Source: Bacteroidia bacterium
GTDB taxonomy: Bacteria; Bacteroidota; Bacteroidia; NS11-12g; UBA955
DNA: 64,000 nucleotides
Assembly: GCA_023653095.1 (NCBI GenBank)
Contig: JAMNXP010000001.1
Coordinates: 388,853-452,852 of the forward strand
Direction of reading: 5' to 3'
A program made the translations under genes and the position numbers. The first letter of the stretch is position 1; the number at the start of each line of letters is the position of its first letter. Shown here piece after piece: positions 1 to 10,272 of this stretch. The notes beneath the pieces were generated by a model. It did not search any database. It was not told where the DNA came from and saw only the letters and a program-made list of their open reading frames with translations.

Positions 1-1071
1 TTGAAATCAGATACCACAACCGCAAGATATTTGGCAGGAAAGGAACAAATTGCCGTTCCAAGTTCAAGGAGAAAATGGACCGATAGCATCAAATTAAAGG
101 GATGTAAAGGACATAATTTAAAAGGGACCGATTTAGAAATTCCTTTGGGAGTTTTTGTTTGTGTGACAGGAGTTAGTGGTAGCGGAAAATCATCGATGAT
201 CAACGAGACCCTCTATCCTCTAGCTCACCAAAGAATTTACGGCTCACATTACAGAGTTTTGGAACATGATTCTATCTCTGGCTTGGAGCACATTGATAAA
301 GTCATTCGAATAGATCAAAGTCCCATAGGAAGAACCCCCAGAAGCAATCCAGCGACTTATGTAGGTGTATTTCAAGAAATCAGAAATCTTTACGCGAACC
401 ACCCTGAAGCAAAAATAAGGGGCTACAAACCCGGAAGATTCTCGTTCAACGTAAAAGGTGGAAGATGCGAAGAATGTTCAGGTGGAGGTAGAAAAGTGAT
501 TGAGATGAACTTTTTGCCCAATGTAGAAATCGAGTGTGATGTTTGCCTTGGTAAACGCTACAACAGAGAAACATTGGAAGTTAGGTACAAGGGAAAGAGT
601 ATTTCGGACGTGTTGGACATGCCCATTTCTCAAGCAGTAGAGTTTTTTGAGCACATACCCTTGATTCACCGGAAGATCAAAACGATGGAAGAAGTGGGCT
701 TGGGTTATATCACTTTGGGTCAAAGTAGCACCACATTGAGCGGCGGAGAAGCCCAAAGGGTAAAACTCGCTACAGAATTGAGCAAAAGAGACACTGGAAA
801 AACTCTTTACATTCTTGATGAACCCACTACAGGTCTTCATTTCGACGATATCAAACAACTTTTAGGTGTTCTTCAAACATTGGTAGACAAAGGCAACACT
901 GTTTTGGTCATAGAACACAACATGGATGTCATCAAAGTGGCAGATTGGCTGATTGATGTAGGTCCAGAAGGCGGTGTTGGAGGTGGAGAGATTGTGGGAG
1001 TTGGAACCCCTGAGAAAATTGCAAAGTTACCTCAATCACATACGGGAAGATTTTTGAAGTTGGAGTTGTGA
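1..1071 (+). CDS. uvrA: Excinuclease ABC subunit A, C-terminal part (5' end outside window)
   Basis: This is the C-terminal 356 residues of UvrA, the damage-recognition ATPase of nucleotide excision repair. The reading frame is already open at base 1, and full UvrA proteins are about 940 residues, so roughly two thirds lie upstream. Visible elements of the second ABC cassette are the Walker A motif GVSGSGKSS near residue 57, a zinc-binding module with CEEC and CDVC pairs at about residues 156-182, the ABC signature [12 protein letters not shown] near residue 248, and Walker [13 protein letters not shown] near residue 270. The family identification is secure. The first base pairs should not be read as the true start. 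The gene ends in a heptamer repeat array that separates it from the convergent gene downstream. Confidence 0.97.
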   Translation: MKSDTTTARYLAGKEQIAVPSSRRKWTDSIKLKGCKGHNLKGTDLEIPLGVFVCVTGVSGSGKSSMINETLYPLAHQRIYGSHYRVLEHDSISGLEHIDKVIRIDQSPIGRTPRSNPATYVGVFQEIRNLYANHPEAKIRGYKPGRFSFNVKGGRCEECSGGGRKVIEMNFLPNVEIECDVCLGKRYNRETLEVRYKGKSISDVLDMPISQAVEFFEHIPLIHRKIKTMEEVGLGYITLGQSSTTLSGGEAQRVKLATELSKRDTGKTLYILDEPTTGLHFDDIKQLLGVLQTLVDKGNTVLVIEHNMDVIKVADWLIDVGPEGGVGGGEIVGVGTPEKIAKLPQSHTGRFLKLEL

Positions 1072-1074
1072 GGG

Positions 1075-1207
1075 TGGTGATCGGTAATCGGTAATCGGTA
1101 ATCGGTGATCAGATTTCAGCTATCAGCGGTCAGCTTTCAGCCGACAGCCGACAGCCGACAGCCGACAGCCGACAGCCGACAGCCATCAGCTTTCAGCCGA
1201 CAGCCGA
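1075..1207. repeat. Heptanucleotide tandem array 1 (19 units)
   Basis: From 1082 to 1207 the sequence reads as 18 consecutive 7-bp units in perfect register, with one more degenerate unit at 1075-1081. The left part is CGGTAAT three times, then CGGTGAT. The middle is variable CAGNNNT units. The right part has six exact CAGCCGA copies at 1138-1179, followed by variants. On the minus strand the main unit is TCGGCTG, which shares a GCTG core with arrays near 11.05 kb and 46.85 kb. The array fills the space between two convergent genes. Confidence 0.95.
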
Positions 1208-1214
1208 TCACCAT

Positions 1215-2648
1215 TTAAGCCTTCGGCTTTTTGATGGTTGTTGGAGGTGGTTTAATGCCAGGAAATGCTTTAATTGTGCCGGAACCAGAGCCAGAAGGGG
1301 TTGGAGATGGATTGGGATTGTTTGGAAATGCTTGAATGGTTCCGCTAGAATTGGAGCCAGAGTTTATATCAGAATTAGAATTTTTTGGGGCAGAAGATTT
1401 TGAAGGGGCGGGCTTTAATTCTGAATTGTTGTTTGGCCTACCGTTACCGTTGCCACCATTTAAGCGGGAGTTTATTATCGAGGTCTTCTTTGTAGTGTCA
1501 CAAAAGCAATTCTTGCATTTTGTCAAATAATAACCCTTAAGTCGAGAATCAGTAACTTTTAGAATCTCTTCTCTGTATATAGGTTCATCTAACCAAACTG
1601 TGTCGAATACGACCAAATTGGTCATGTATGTTGTATCAAATCTTTCGGGAGTGATTTCACGGCGTTCTCTTTCGGCAGCGCTTAAGTTGAATAGAACTCC
1701 GAATTTTATGTTCTCAATTTTATAATCGAGAACACGAACATCGTTATGGTATGTGAAACCATTAAAAGTTGATTGTGATAGATTTACAACTTCAAGTTTG
1801 TTACCAGTTCGATTTTCGTAAGATGCGAAAACACTGAAACCACCTGTAAGTCTAGCACGAACTCCTAACTCATATGAAAAAAACGGAGTAACATCAGTTG
1901 AAATATTTTCAGTGTTTTGAGATTCGTAACTGGTCGAATTTCTGTAAGCTTCTGTGTATTGTTGGGTACTGTAAAGATTAAAACCAATTCTCGCAGCGGC
2001 ATACGGATAAATCAACCCTACCCTTTTTTCAAAACGTGCAATTCCATGGAAGTTGAAAGCAGATGTTTCCAATCGGGTGAAACCCTTATCTTCTAAATCT
2101 GTATTAAAAATCACATCGCTCTTTGGTCCGCGTCTAAAATGATTGAAATCCATTCCCAAGCCCCAATTAAATGAACCAATTTGTGTTTGTGGAACGAATT
2201 GACGTCCCCCGAAAAGAAAATGAAAACCAAATCCACTCACTTTATTCATCTGAGACCCCGGAACAAATTGAGCATCTGAATTACGGAATCGAAGAGAATC
2301 CCAAGAAATGGGATCCAAAAATGATTCCTGGGAATAATACAATCCGAGGGCGAAATCATTGATGTACCGCTTTGGCTTGGAGATATATTGATAAGTGGGC
2401 TCTGATTGCTGAACTGTGTATGCCACGCGTTCGTGTTGACTGGCAACCACATATTTGGCAATGCTTCTGTTGGAGGAGGAAATGCGAACGGTATCTACGC
2501 CGAGAGATGGGTCAGAGACTGGCTTTGTTGACTCGATGTAAACACCAGAATTTGGAGTGTTTTGGATTTTATAATTGTTTGTTTGGGCATTTACAAGGGC
2601 ATTTTGCACAACAAACGGGGCTAAAAGGAAAAGAAATTTGCGAATCAT
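1215..2648 (-). CDS. Exported outer-membrane-barrel-like protein with low-complexity C-terminal tail
   Basis: I do not recognise a named family. The 477-residue protein starts with a signal peptide (hydrophobic run ending near residue 21 at VNAQ). Residues about 95-325 show alternating aromatic/hydrophobic patterns with paired G-F/Y endings, typical of outer-membrane beta-barrels of Bacteroidota. A short CKNCFCD cysteine cluster lies near residue 376. The last 90 residues are rich in Gly, Ser, Asn and Pro and contain two copies of an SGTI(Q/K)AFP motif. No T9SS sorting domain is visible. A TAAATTTG box on the minus strand at 2665-2672 gives a short 16-nt spacing to the start. A surface or outer-membrane role is an inference. 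Confidence 0.7.
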   Translation of the reverse strand: MIRKFLFLLAPFVVQNALVNAQTNNYKIQNTPNSGVYIESTKPVSDPSLGVDTVRISSSNRSIAKYVVASQHERVAYTVQQSEPTYQYISKPKRYINDFALGLYYSQESFLDPISWDSLRFRNSDAQFVPGSQMNKVSGFGFHFLFGGRQFVPQTQIGSFNWGLGMDFNHFRRGPKSDVIFNTDLEDKGFTRLETSAFNFHGIARFEKRVGLIYPYAAARIGFNLYSTQQYTEAYRNSTSYESQNTENISTDVTPFFSYELGVRARLTGGFSVFASYENRTGNKLEVVNLSQSTFNGFTYHNDVRVLDYKIENIKFGVLFNLSAAERERREITPERFDTTYMTNLVVFDTVWLDEPIYREEILKVTDSRLKGYYLTKCKNCFCDTTKKTSIINSRLNGGNGNGRPNNNSELKPAPSKSSAPKNSNSDINSGSNSSGTIQAFPNNPNPSPTPSGSGSGTIKAFPGIKPPPTTIKKPKA

Positions 2649-2664
2649 ACAAACAATTTAACAC

Positions 2665-2672
2665 CAAATTTA
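2665..2672 (-). promoter_or_regulatory. Bacteroidota -7 promoter box for the 1215-2648 gene
   Basis: The minus strand reads TAAATTTG, an exact match to TAnnTTTG, 16 nt before the start codon. No convincing -33 TTTG was found. Confidence 0.5.
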
Positions 2673-2702
2673 CGCATATCCCCCAAGAAGAAAGAATATA
2701 CT

Positions 2703-2710
2703 TAACTTTG
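2703..2710 (+). promoter_or_regulatory. -7 promoter box upstream of purB
   Basis: TAACTTTG matches TAnnTTTG and ends 11 nt before the purB ATG, so the predicted leader is only a few nucleotides long. A clear -33 element is not visible. Confidence 0.55.
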
Positions 2711-2721
2711 CAGGCCAGTTT

Positions 2722-4077
2722 ATGTCAAGTTTGTCAGCCATCAGCCCCATTGACGGAAGGTATTCCAAAAACACCCAACCCCTACAATCGTTCTTTTCAG
2801 AAGCCGCTCTCATTCAATATCGTGTTCGAGTTGAAATTGAGTATTTAATCGCATTGTCGCATGTTTCATTGAAAGGATGGGACTTTGGAATGCTGTTAGA
2901 TAAAGCCGTTGAATTAAGAAATTGGGCTAAAAACCTATCCGAAGAAGAAATTTTAGGAATTAAAGAAATTGAAAAAACGACCAACCACGATGTAAAAGCG
3001 GTGGAATATGCCGTGAAAAACAAGCTTGATTCTTTGGGACTTGATTACTACAAAGAGTTGGTGCATTTTGGATTGACATCTCAAGACATTAACAATACGG
3101 CTATTCCGTGGTCATTGAAAGATGCAGTTGATCAGGTTCTGATGCCCAAATTGATGAGCATTGTTGAGAAAATTGAATCACAAGGCGATCAATGGAAAGA
3201 CCAACCTATGTTGGCTAGAACTCATGGACAACCAGCCAGTCCTACGAATTTAGGAAAGGAATGGTACGTGTTTGCCATTAGATTGAGGGGGCAAATTGAA
3301 CCCTTGAATCACATTCCATACAAAGCTAAATTTGGAGGTGCGACGGGTAATTTGAATGCCCATCATATTGCATTTCCAGAAATTGATTGGATATCGTTTG
3401 CTGATAATTTCGTGAATTTACAGTTGGGATTGGTCAGGAATTCAATGACTACTCAGATTGAACCTTATGATTCATTGGCGGCTCAACTAGATGCATGGAA
3501 ACGCATTGGTAATATAATGATTGATTTTTCAAGAGATGTTTGGACGTATATCTCTATGGATTATTTCAAACAAGAAATCAAAGCGGGTGAAGTGGGCTCA
3601 AGCGCAATGCCTCATAAGGTGAACCCCATTGACTTTGAAAATGCCGAAGGTAACTTAGGCATAGCCAATGCCTTGTTTGAGCATCTTTCGGGGAAATTAC
3701 CAATTTCCAGATTGCAGAGAGATTTAACTGACAGTACGGTTTTAAGAAACTTAGGGGTTCCATTTGCACATCTTTTGATTGCTTTGAATAGTTTGGAGCG
3801 CGGATTAAATAAAATCATTTTGAATGCTCAAAAAATGGATGAAGATTTAGACAACAACTGGGCTGTGGTGGCTGAAGCTATTCAGACCATTCTTCGTCGT
3901 GAGAAATATCCAAATCCATACGAAACCTTGAAAGAATTGACCCGAAGCAACAGTAAGATTACCCGTGAGACCATTCACGAGTTTGTAGATACCTTAGATA
4001 TTGAACAACGAATTAAAGATGAACTCAAGGGAATTTCTCCGAAAAATTACACAGGTGTTTACCCCAAAAAGGGTTAA
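2722..4077 (+). CDS. purB: Adenylosuccinate lyase
   Basis: PurB catalyses two eliminations of fumarate in purine biosynthesis, from SAICAR and from adenylosuccinate. The 451-residue length is normal for the fumarase/aspartase superfamily. The signature loop SSAMPHKVNPIDFENAEG begins near residue 293 and contains the catalytic serine. The ARTHGQPASPTNLGKE motif near residue 166 contributes the conserved histidine, and TSQDINNTA near residue 119 is the first conserved region. The ATG at 2722 is preceded closely by a TAnnTTTG box. The 3' end is overlapped by the next gene on the same strand by up to 77 bp, suggesting translational coupling. Identification is secure. Confidence 0.97.
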   Translation: MSSLSAISPIDGRYSKNTQPLQSFFSEAALIQYRVRVEIEYLIALSHVSLKGWDFGMLLDKAVELRNWAKNLSEEEILGIKEIEKTTNHDVKAVEYAVKNKLDSLGLDYYKELVHFGLTSQDINNTAIPWSLKDAVDQVLMPKLMSIVEKIESQGDQWKDQPMLARTHGQPASPTNLGKEWYVFAIRLRGQIEPLNHIPYKAKFGGATGNLNAHHIAFPEIDWISFADNFVNLQLGLVRNSMTTQIEPYDSLAAQLDAWKRIGNIMIDFSRDVWTYISMDYFKQEIKAGEVGSSAMPHKVNPIDFENAEGNLGIANALFEHLSGKLPISRLQRDLTDSTVLRNLGVPFAHLLIALNSLERGLNKIILNAQKMDEDLDNNWAVVAEAIQTILRREKYPNPYETLKELTRSNSKITRETIHEFVDTLDIEQRIKDELKGISPKNYTGVYPKKG

Positions 4078-5959
4078 AATACTCGGATTTATAATAATTG
4101 GATTTTTCACCTTGTTTACCGGTGTCTGGATGCTTGGTAGAAAGGCTCTTGTTGACTGGGGATTAAAAAAGGCTCAAACTAAATTAGCCCAAAAAGGTAT
4201 TGAATTCAAAATTAAAAATGCCTCGTTTGACGGGATTTTTGGCATTCGTCTTGGCCAGGTTTATTTGGGGTCTAATACTTCAAATCATTCCCTCCCACCC
4301 TTGTTTGTTTGCGATACATTTGGTTTTTCTGTGGATTTTTGGAATACCCTTTGGCATGGGCCAAGTATTCAAAATTTGAAAATTGCTCATGGTGAGATGA
4401 ACTTGTTTGATTCAGCGGGAATTCAGAATTTTCAGTTTAATTCTGAAAAGGAAGAGACATCCAAAGAACCACGCGAAAAAACAAACATGATCAAAGCTGC
4501 CCGTAAATTACTCGCTCAAGTGCCAAAAAATCTCCAAGTTAGAAATTTTAAAATCAGAATTCAAGATTCATCTGAAGTTTATAAAGCCAAAATTCAGAGT
4601 ATAAGTTTTAAGGGAGAAAGCCTCAACGCCGAAATTGACCCTTATGTAATTACAGGACAATTAGATAGGACCGATCTCACAGGCAATATTGAATTTAATT
4701 GTACTGATCCTAATGGAAAAATCAAGTTGCCCGGTGGATTCTTTGGATTTGGAAAGGCAAAATTCGAAATTCAAGATCTCGTTGAAGGTAGTAATAATGA
4801 ATTAGAAATAGTTGCTGACGGAAACATAGAAAACTTAAGACTGCTTCACCCTAGAATTTCTGATACTACTGTTCAGCTGAGCAATATTGCAGGTAATGTG
4901 AAAGTAAAATACAATTCAGGTGTTTTGGAACTTGATAGCAACAGTGCATTCAAATTAAATGCATTGAATTTTACTGCCGGGGGACACTATGAATGGGACC
5001 AAGGGAAAACCTATTGGGTTAACTTTAAAATCCCCACAAACCAAGGAAAAAATTTATTTTCTAGCCTCCCTGCGGGATTGTTTCAAAATACATCGGGAAT
5101 TAAAACAACGGGTAGCTTCGGTTATCGCTTTTTTGTTTTCTTAGACGGCAACAAACTTCAAAATACTCGTTTTGAAAGCGAATTAACTGCAGATAAAGAT
5201 TTCAAAGTCATTCAATGGGGACTTGCACAGCCTTCAAAATTAAATGGTTCTTTCAGTCATACTTATTTTAAGGGAGATAATGCAATGCGCACCTTTATGG
5301 TGGGGCCTAGCAATCCTAATTACACTTCCTACAATGATATTTCTCCTTTTGTAGTTAGAAGTGTTCTTAGATCTGAAGATCCATCGTTTTTCTATCACAA
5401 AGGATTTTATACCGAAGCCTTTAGAGGTGCATTGATACACAATTACCGAGCAAAGAGATTTGCACGCGGAGGCAGTACCATTAGCATGCAATTGATTAAG
5501 AACGTTTATTTGAGACAGCATAAAACCTTAGCAAGGAAAATAGAAGAAATCATGCTAGTTTGGCTCATTGAACGTGAAAGAGCGGTAAGTAAAAATCGCA
5601 TGATGGAAGTGTATTTGAATTTAATTGAGTGGGGACCCAATGTGTTCGGTATTGGTGAAGCCAGTTGGTTCTATTTTCAGAAATACCCCATACAATTGAG
5701 TATTGGAGAGAGCGTATATTTGGCGTCTTTAATTCCTGCACCGAGTAAAGCGGCTTGGAGCATTGACTCATCAGGTGCAGCGAGTGAGCGTTGGAGCCGG
5801 TTTACCATTTTAAGAAATCGTTTTCTGGCTGTAGATAGTTTAGAATTTGACCGAGAAGATTTCAAAGTTCAACTACACCCCATGGCGGTGGAAAAGCTTA
5901 GAGGTCCACAAAAACGACAAATTGACGTTATTCCCGAAGAAATTGAAGATTTAAACTGA
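4001..5959 (+). CDS. GT51 peptidoglycan glycosyltransferase with long AsmA-like N-terminal region
   Basis: The C-terminal third is a family GT51 glycosyltransferase, which polymerises lipid II into glycan strands at the outer face of the inner membrane. Its motifs are intact: EDPSFFYHKGF with catalytic Glu near residue 459, RGGSTISMQ near residue 489, RKIEEIMLVWLIER, and MEVYLNLIEWGPNVFGI. No transpeptidase domain follows, so it is monofunctional. An N-terminal membrane segment (about residues 26-47) is followed by about 380 residues resembling AsmA/DUF3971-type beta-rich proteins, which I infer from composition only. Three starts are possible: ATG 4001, ATG 4019 or GTG 4055. All overlap purB. 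Similar long fusions are, from memory, common in Bacteroidota. Confidence 0.85.
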   Translation: MNNELKMNSREFLRKITQVFTPKRVKILGFIIIGFFTLFTGVWMLGRKALVDWGLKKAQTKLAQKGIEFKIKNASFDGIFGIRLGQVYLGSNTSNHSLPPLFVCDTFGFSVDFWNTLWHGPSIQNLKIAHGEMNLFDSAGIQNFQFNSEKEETSKEPREKTNMIKAARKLLAQVPKNLQVRNFKIRIQDSSEVYKAKIQSISFKGESLNAEIDPYVITGQLDRTDLTGNIEFNCTDPNGKIKLPGGFFGFGKAKFEIQDLVEGSNNELEIVADGNIENLRLLHPRISDTTVQLSNIAGNVKVKYNSGVLELDSNSAFKLNALNFTAGGHYEWDQGKTYWVNFKIPTNQGKNLFSSLPAGLFQNTSGIKTTGSFGYRFFVFLDGNKLQNTRFESELTADKDFKVIQWGLAQPSKLNGSFSHTYFKGDNAMRTFMVGPSNPNYTSYNDISPFVVRSVLRSEDPSFFYHKGFYTEAFRGALIHNYRAKRFARGGSTISMQLIKNVYLRQHKTLARKIEEIMLVWLIERERAVSKNRMMEVYLNLIEWGPNVFGIGEASWFYFQKYPIQLSIGESVYLASLIPAPSKAAWSIDSSGAASERWSRFTILRNRFLAVDSLEFDREDFKVQLHPMAVEKLRGPQKRQIDVIPEEIEDLN

Positions 5960-6008
5960 CAAATTGACGCTACATTAAGGGTGGAATGAGATTTGTGCGT
6001 TCGAGAGC

Positions 6009-8603
6009 ATGAATACACAACAATTCACCATCAAGACTCAAGAGACCTTGAATAATGCTCAGAACATGGTTCTGGCAGAAGGTCAACAGAGTATAGAATT
6101 AGCGCACTTGGTGTTAGCCATACTCAGAGAAGACGAGGAAATGATGAAATTTGTCGCAGGTAAAACTGGGGCCAATATATCCAATCTCGAAAAGGTACTT
6201 GAAATTCAAGCCAAAAAGTATGCTAAAGTTGCCGGTGGACAGATTTACGCATCGCAAGAAGTTAGTAGGGTTCTGGCAGTTGCTGAAAAATTCATGAAAG
6301 AATTCGGCGATGAATACATCACCAACGAACATGTATTGATGTCGGTACTTGAGAGTTCCGATGAAACATCCAGAGTATTAAAAGATGCTGGATTTAAGTT
6401 AAATGATTTAAAGAAGGCAGTTAAAGAACTTCGGGGAGGCCACAAAGTGGATAGCCAGACGTCTGAAAACCAGTTTAACGCATTGAAGAAATATGCACTT
6501 AATTTAAATCAAATGGCTCGTGAGGGCAAACTAGACCCGGTGATTGGAAGAGATGACGAAATTCGAAGAGTTTTACAAATATTAAGCAGAAGAACCAAGA
6601 ATAACCCTGTTATAATTGGTGAACCGGGTGTGGGTAAAACGGCCATTGCAGAGGGACTGGCTCACAGGATCATTAGAGGAGATGTTCCAGAGAATTTAAA
6701 ATCAAAGCAAATTTACAGCCTTGACATGGGTGCTTTGGTAGCAGGTGCAAAATACAAGGGTGAGTTTGAAGAACGTCTGAAAACAGTGGTGAAAGAAGTC
6801 ACTCAAAGCAGCGGAGAAATTGTGTTGTTTATTGATGAAATTCACACCTTAGTTGGGGCTGGAAGAAGTGAAGGTGCCATGGATGCAGCAAATATATTAA
6901 AACCTGCATTGGCAAGGGGCGAACTTAGGGCCATTGGAGCCACTACCCTTGCAGAGTTTCAAAAATACATTGAAACGGATAAGGCATTAGAGAGACGTTT
7001 CCAGAAAGTAATGGTTGAAGAACCTGATACACAGGAGGCCGTTTCAATTTTACGAGGACTGAAAGAGCGCTACGAAGTGCATCACAAAGTTAGAATCAAA
7101 GACGAAGCCATTATTTCAGCGGTAGAAATGAGTCAAAGATACATCAGTGACCGTTTTCTCCCTGATAAAGCCATTGACCTTCTGGATGAAGCTGCCAGTA
7201 AATTGAGGTTGGAGATGGATTCAGTTCCAGAAGAATTGGATGAATTGAACCGTAGAATCATGCAATTGGAAATTGAGCGTGAAGCCATTAAACGTGAAAA
7301 TGATGAAGCCAAACTGGGCAAACTTAACGAAGAAATAGCCAATTTGAGTGTAAGGCAAAATGAACTCAAGGCCCAATGGGAAAACGAGAAAAACATCCTC
7401 ACTCAAATCCAACAGAAAAAAACAAACATCGAAAGTTTAAAATTGGAAGCTGAGCAGGCTGAACGTGAGGGTAATTATGGTAGAGTGGCAGAGATTAGAT
7501 ATGGATTAATTAAAAACAACGAAGAAGAGTTGTATGCTTTGACCATGAAAATGCGTGAGAACAAGACGGGCAAGGCATCGATGGTTAAGCAAGAGGTAGA
7601 CTCTGATGACATTGCCGAAGTAGTGAGCCGATGGACGGGAATTCCGGTGAGTAAAATGCTTCAAAGCGAACGTGAAAAATTGTTGAGACTGGAAGATGAA
7701 TTGCATAAGCGAGTAGTTGGACAGCAGGAAGCCATTTCAGCGTTGTCGAACGCCATTCGAAGAAGTAGAGCGGGACTTCAAGATCCCAAGAAACCCATAG
7801 GGTCGTTCATTTTCTTAGGAACCACGGGCGTTGGTAAAACTGAACTCGCAAAGGCGTTGGCAGATTATATGTTTAACAGCGACCAAGCCATGGTGCGCAT
7901 TGACATGTCTGAATATCAAGAGAAACACACGGTGAGCAGACTTATTGGGGCGCCTCCGGGTTATGTGGGATACGATGAAGGCGGACAATTGACTGAGGCC
8001 ATCAGACGAAAACCCTACAGTGTCATTTTGTTGGATGAAATTGAGAAGGCCCACCCCGACGTTTTCAATATTCTCTTGCAAGTTTTAGACGACGGACGGT
8101 TGACCGACAATAAAGGTAGAACCGCTAATTTTAGAAATACCATTATTATCATGACGTCTAATATTGGAGCAGATGTGATCAGGGAAAACTACGAGCAACT
8201 AACCATTACCAATTATGAAGAAGTTCAAGCAAAAACCAAAATTCAGGTTTTCGATATCTTAAAGCGTTCAATAAGACCTGAATTCTTGAACCGAATTGAT
8301 GAAATTGTGATGTTTGAACCGTTGAACAGGGAAAACATCAGAGCCATTGCTCAAATCCAATTTGATCTTTTATATCAACGATTGAACGACGCGGGTTATC
8401 AATTGGATATCACTGAGGATGCGTTGGATTGGTTGGCTCAGTTGGGTTTTGACCCACAATTTGGTGCTCGTCCGTTGAAACGCGTGATTCAGAAAAAAGT
8501 GATGGACGAGTTAAGCAAGTTTATTTTGTCTGGTTCTGTAGATCCAGCCAAACCCATAAAAGTAGATTTGGCTGGAACAGAATTGGAATTTTCGCAGAAT
8601 TAG
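6009..8603 (+). CDS. clpB: ATP-dependent disaggregase ClpB
   Basis: ClpB is a hexameric AAA+ chaperone that works with DnaK to rescue aggregated proteins. The 864-residue protein has the full family layout: a Clp N domain (about 1-145), a first AAA domain with Walker A GEPGVGKT at residue 204 and Walker [10 protein letters not shown], a coiled-coil middle domain (about 400-530), and a second AAA domain with Walker A GTTGVGKT at residue 604 and [14 protein letters not shown]. The middle domain distinguishes it from ClpA and ClpC. I saw no CIRCE-like inverted repeat upstream. The stop lies only 3 nt from the stop of the convergent pit gene, so no separate terminator fits between them. Confidence 0.98.
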   Translation: MNTQQFTIKTQETLNNAQNMVLAEGQQSIELAHLVLAILREDEEMMKFVAGKTGANISNLEKVLEIQAKKYAKVAGGQIYASQEVSRVLAVAEKFMKEFGDEYITNEHVLMSVLESSDETSRVLKDAGFKLNDLKKAVKELRGGHKVDSQTSENQFNALKKYALNLNQMAREGKLDPVIGRDDEIRRVLQILSRRTKNNPVIIGEPGVGKTAIAEGLAHRIIRGDVPENLKSKQIYSLDMGALVAGAKYKGEFEERLKTVVKEVTQSSGEIVLFIDEIHTLVGAGRSEGAMDAANILKPALARGELRAIGATTLAEFQKYIETDKALERRFQKVMVEEPDTQEAVSILRGLKERYEVHHKVRIKDEAIISAVEMSQRYISDRFLPDKAIDLLDEAASKLRLEMDSVPEELDELNRRIMQLEIEREAIKRENDEAKLGKLNEEIANLSVRQNELKAQWENEKNILTQIQQKKTNIESLKLEAEQAEREGNYGRVAEIRYGLIKNNEEELYALTMKMRENKTGKASMVKQEVDSDDIAEVVSRWTGIPVSKMLQSEREKLLRLEDELHKRVVGQQEAISALSNAIRRSRAGLQDPKKPIGSFIFLGTTGVGKTELAKALADYMFNSDQAMVRIDMSEYQEKHTVSRLIGAPPGYVGYDEGGQLTEAIRRKPYSVILLDEIEKAHPDVFNILLQVLDDGRLTDNKGRTANFRNTIIIMTSNIGADVIRENYEQLTITNYEEVQAKTKIQVFDILKRSIRPEFLNRIDEIVMFEPLNRENIRAIAQIQFDLLYQRLNDAGYQLDITEDALDWLAQLGFDPQFGARPLKRVIQKKVMDELSKFILSGSVDPAKPIKVDLAGTELEFSQN

Positions 8604-8606
8604 TTT

Positions 8607-10262
8607 TTATATAAGGCAAAGTACCAAATAAACCAAAGCGGCAACTAAAGCACTTATAGGTATTGTTACAATCCATGCAAAAAGAAGGCTTCGGGTAACA
8701 CCCCAACGCACAGCGCTCAATCTTTTGGTTGCTCCTACACCAATGATTGACCCGGTTATTGTATGGGTAGTACTTACGGGAACTCCCATTTGAGCTGTTA
8801 AAAACAAGGTAATTGCACCTGCGGTCTCAGCTCCTACTCCTTCTAACGGCGTTACTTTTGTGATTTTGGTTCCCATTGTTTTTACAATTTTCCAACCTCC
8901 ACTAAGAGTTCCAAGTGCAATTGCAGTATAGCATGCTAATGGCACCCAATTGGGAATTTCTTTAAAATCAATAATCTGTCCGCTAGCTATCATGGCGGCG
9001 CCAATGATACCCATTACCTTTTGGGCATCACTTCCACCATGTCCGAGTGAAAATGCTGCTGAAGACAGTAACTGTAGTTTTTTGAACATGTTGTTCATTT
9101 TTGCCGCAGTTGGAACTTTTATCTTTTCTACATAAATATAGATACCCGCAAATAAAGCAAACATAACCATCATGATGTATGAAAGAGTTCTATTATCTGC
9201 TTTTTCGAGGTCTTTTCTCAAAGACTTAGCAACATCAATTTTATAAGCATCAATGAACTTTATTCTTTCTTTATCGCCCAAAGATAGTTTTGAAGAAATT
9301 GCCACTGCAGTTGCTGAATCGCCAATATTTGAAAGGTTCTCAAATTCAGGTTGACAAGTGTGAATTTTCTCTTTTGCTGCTTCATAAACGGCAATTTTTG
9401 AAGTATCAAAGAAGGCATCCTTCTTTAATGCCCCAAATCGAAGGATTTTCTCTACAACTTCTCTTTGTTTGTTGATTTGTATGTCAGATACATCTACATG
9501 AGAAATGATATTTTGAACTACATATTCAGAACCCTTAGATTTATATTCTTCGAGGAATGGTTTTGATTCTTCGAAATGCTGCACTGCTAAATCGTAATTG
9601 GCTTTAATCTTTAGGTCGTCTGGGTGTTTTTTCCATTCCTTTTTATATTTGTCAACACGGTAAAACTTCGAAAGGTTCTCTTCCAGTTTTACACCCATAT
9701 AATAATCAAAAATCAGGAAAAGCGCAACCGAAGACACGGCAATAAAACTCAGCTTAAGCCACATTTTTCTAGAAATTGTAACCAAAGTGATATATGCAGA
9801 AAGTAACATTCCAATAATTGGAGCTAAGAAAATAAAGTAAATGGTTTTCATGATACTATCAGATTCTACAATTTGGCTGATAGGCATCATGCCTTTTTCC
9901 ATAAAGGCATGCATTATAGCAGCTCCTGCAAATCCTCCAATAAGCGTATGTGAAGAAGAGGATGGAATACCAAACCACCAAGTTAACAAATTCCAAAATA
10001 TGGCTGCTAGCAAACCAGATAAAATCACATCTAGCGTAATGTAATTTTCAGCGACTGTTTTTGAAATTGTATTTGCAACCGCATGATCTTTAAACATGAA
10101 AAATGCCACAAAATTGAACATAGCAGCCCAAAGTACTGCTTGAAACGGAGTTAATACCTTGGTACTAACGATAGTAGCGATTGAATTTGCAGCGTCATGG
10201 AAACCATTGATATAATCAAATACCAACGCCAAGACGATTATCAAAATTACCATTGAAGTCAT
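8607..10262 (-). CDS. pit: Inorganic phosphate transporter of the Pit family
   Basis: Pit carriers import phosphate, usually as a metal-phosphate complex, by ion symport across the inner membrane. Both duplicated signatures are present: GFHDAANSIAT near residue 20 in the N-terminal half and LGHGGSDAQKVMG near residue 410 in the C-terminal half. Transmembrane segments flank a long hydrophilic insert of about 170 residues (roughly 190-360), larger than in E. coli PitA and probably cytoplasmic or periplasmic; its role is unknown. The start follows the stop of a DUF47 gene by 10 nt, the standard pairing for this transporter. A second ATG three codons in is an alternative start. Confidence 0.93.
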   Translation of the reverse strand: MTSMVILIIVLALVFDYINGFHDAANSIATIVSTKVLTPFQAVLWAAMFNFVAFFMFKDHAVANTISKTVAENYITLDVILSGLLAAIFWNLLTWWFGIPSSSSHTLIGGFAGAAIMHAFMEKGMMPISQIVESDSIMKTIYFIFLAPIIGMLLSAYITLVTISRKMWLKLSFIAVSSVALFLIFDYYMGVKLEENLSKFYRVDKYKKEWKKHPDDLKIKANYDLAVQHFEESKPFLEEYKSKGSEYVVQNIISHVDVSDIQINKQREVVEKILRFGALKKDAFFDTSKIAVYEAAKEKIHTCQPEFENLSNIGDSATAVAISSKLSLGDKERIKFIDAYKIDVAKSLRKDLEKADNRTLSYIMMVMFALFAGIYIYVEKIKVPTAAKMNNMFKKLQLLSSAAFSLGHGGSDAQKVMGIIGAAMIASGQIIDFKEIPNWVPLACYTAIALGTLSGGWKIVKTMGTKITKVTPLEGVGAETAGAITLFLTAQMGVPVSTTHTITGSIIGVGATKRLSAVRWGVTRSLLFAWIVTIPISALVAALVYLVLCLI

Positions 10263-10272
10263 GGCAATGAAT

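Noticed and set aside
1075-1207. CRISPR array
   Set aside because: The repeats are contiguous 7-bp units without spacers, and no cas genes are present. The same holds for the arrays at 11029 and 46841.
2372-2848. Plus-strand gene across the start of the 1215-2648 gene and of purB
   Set aside because: It overlaps two better supported genes in other frames and carries no recognisable features.
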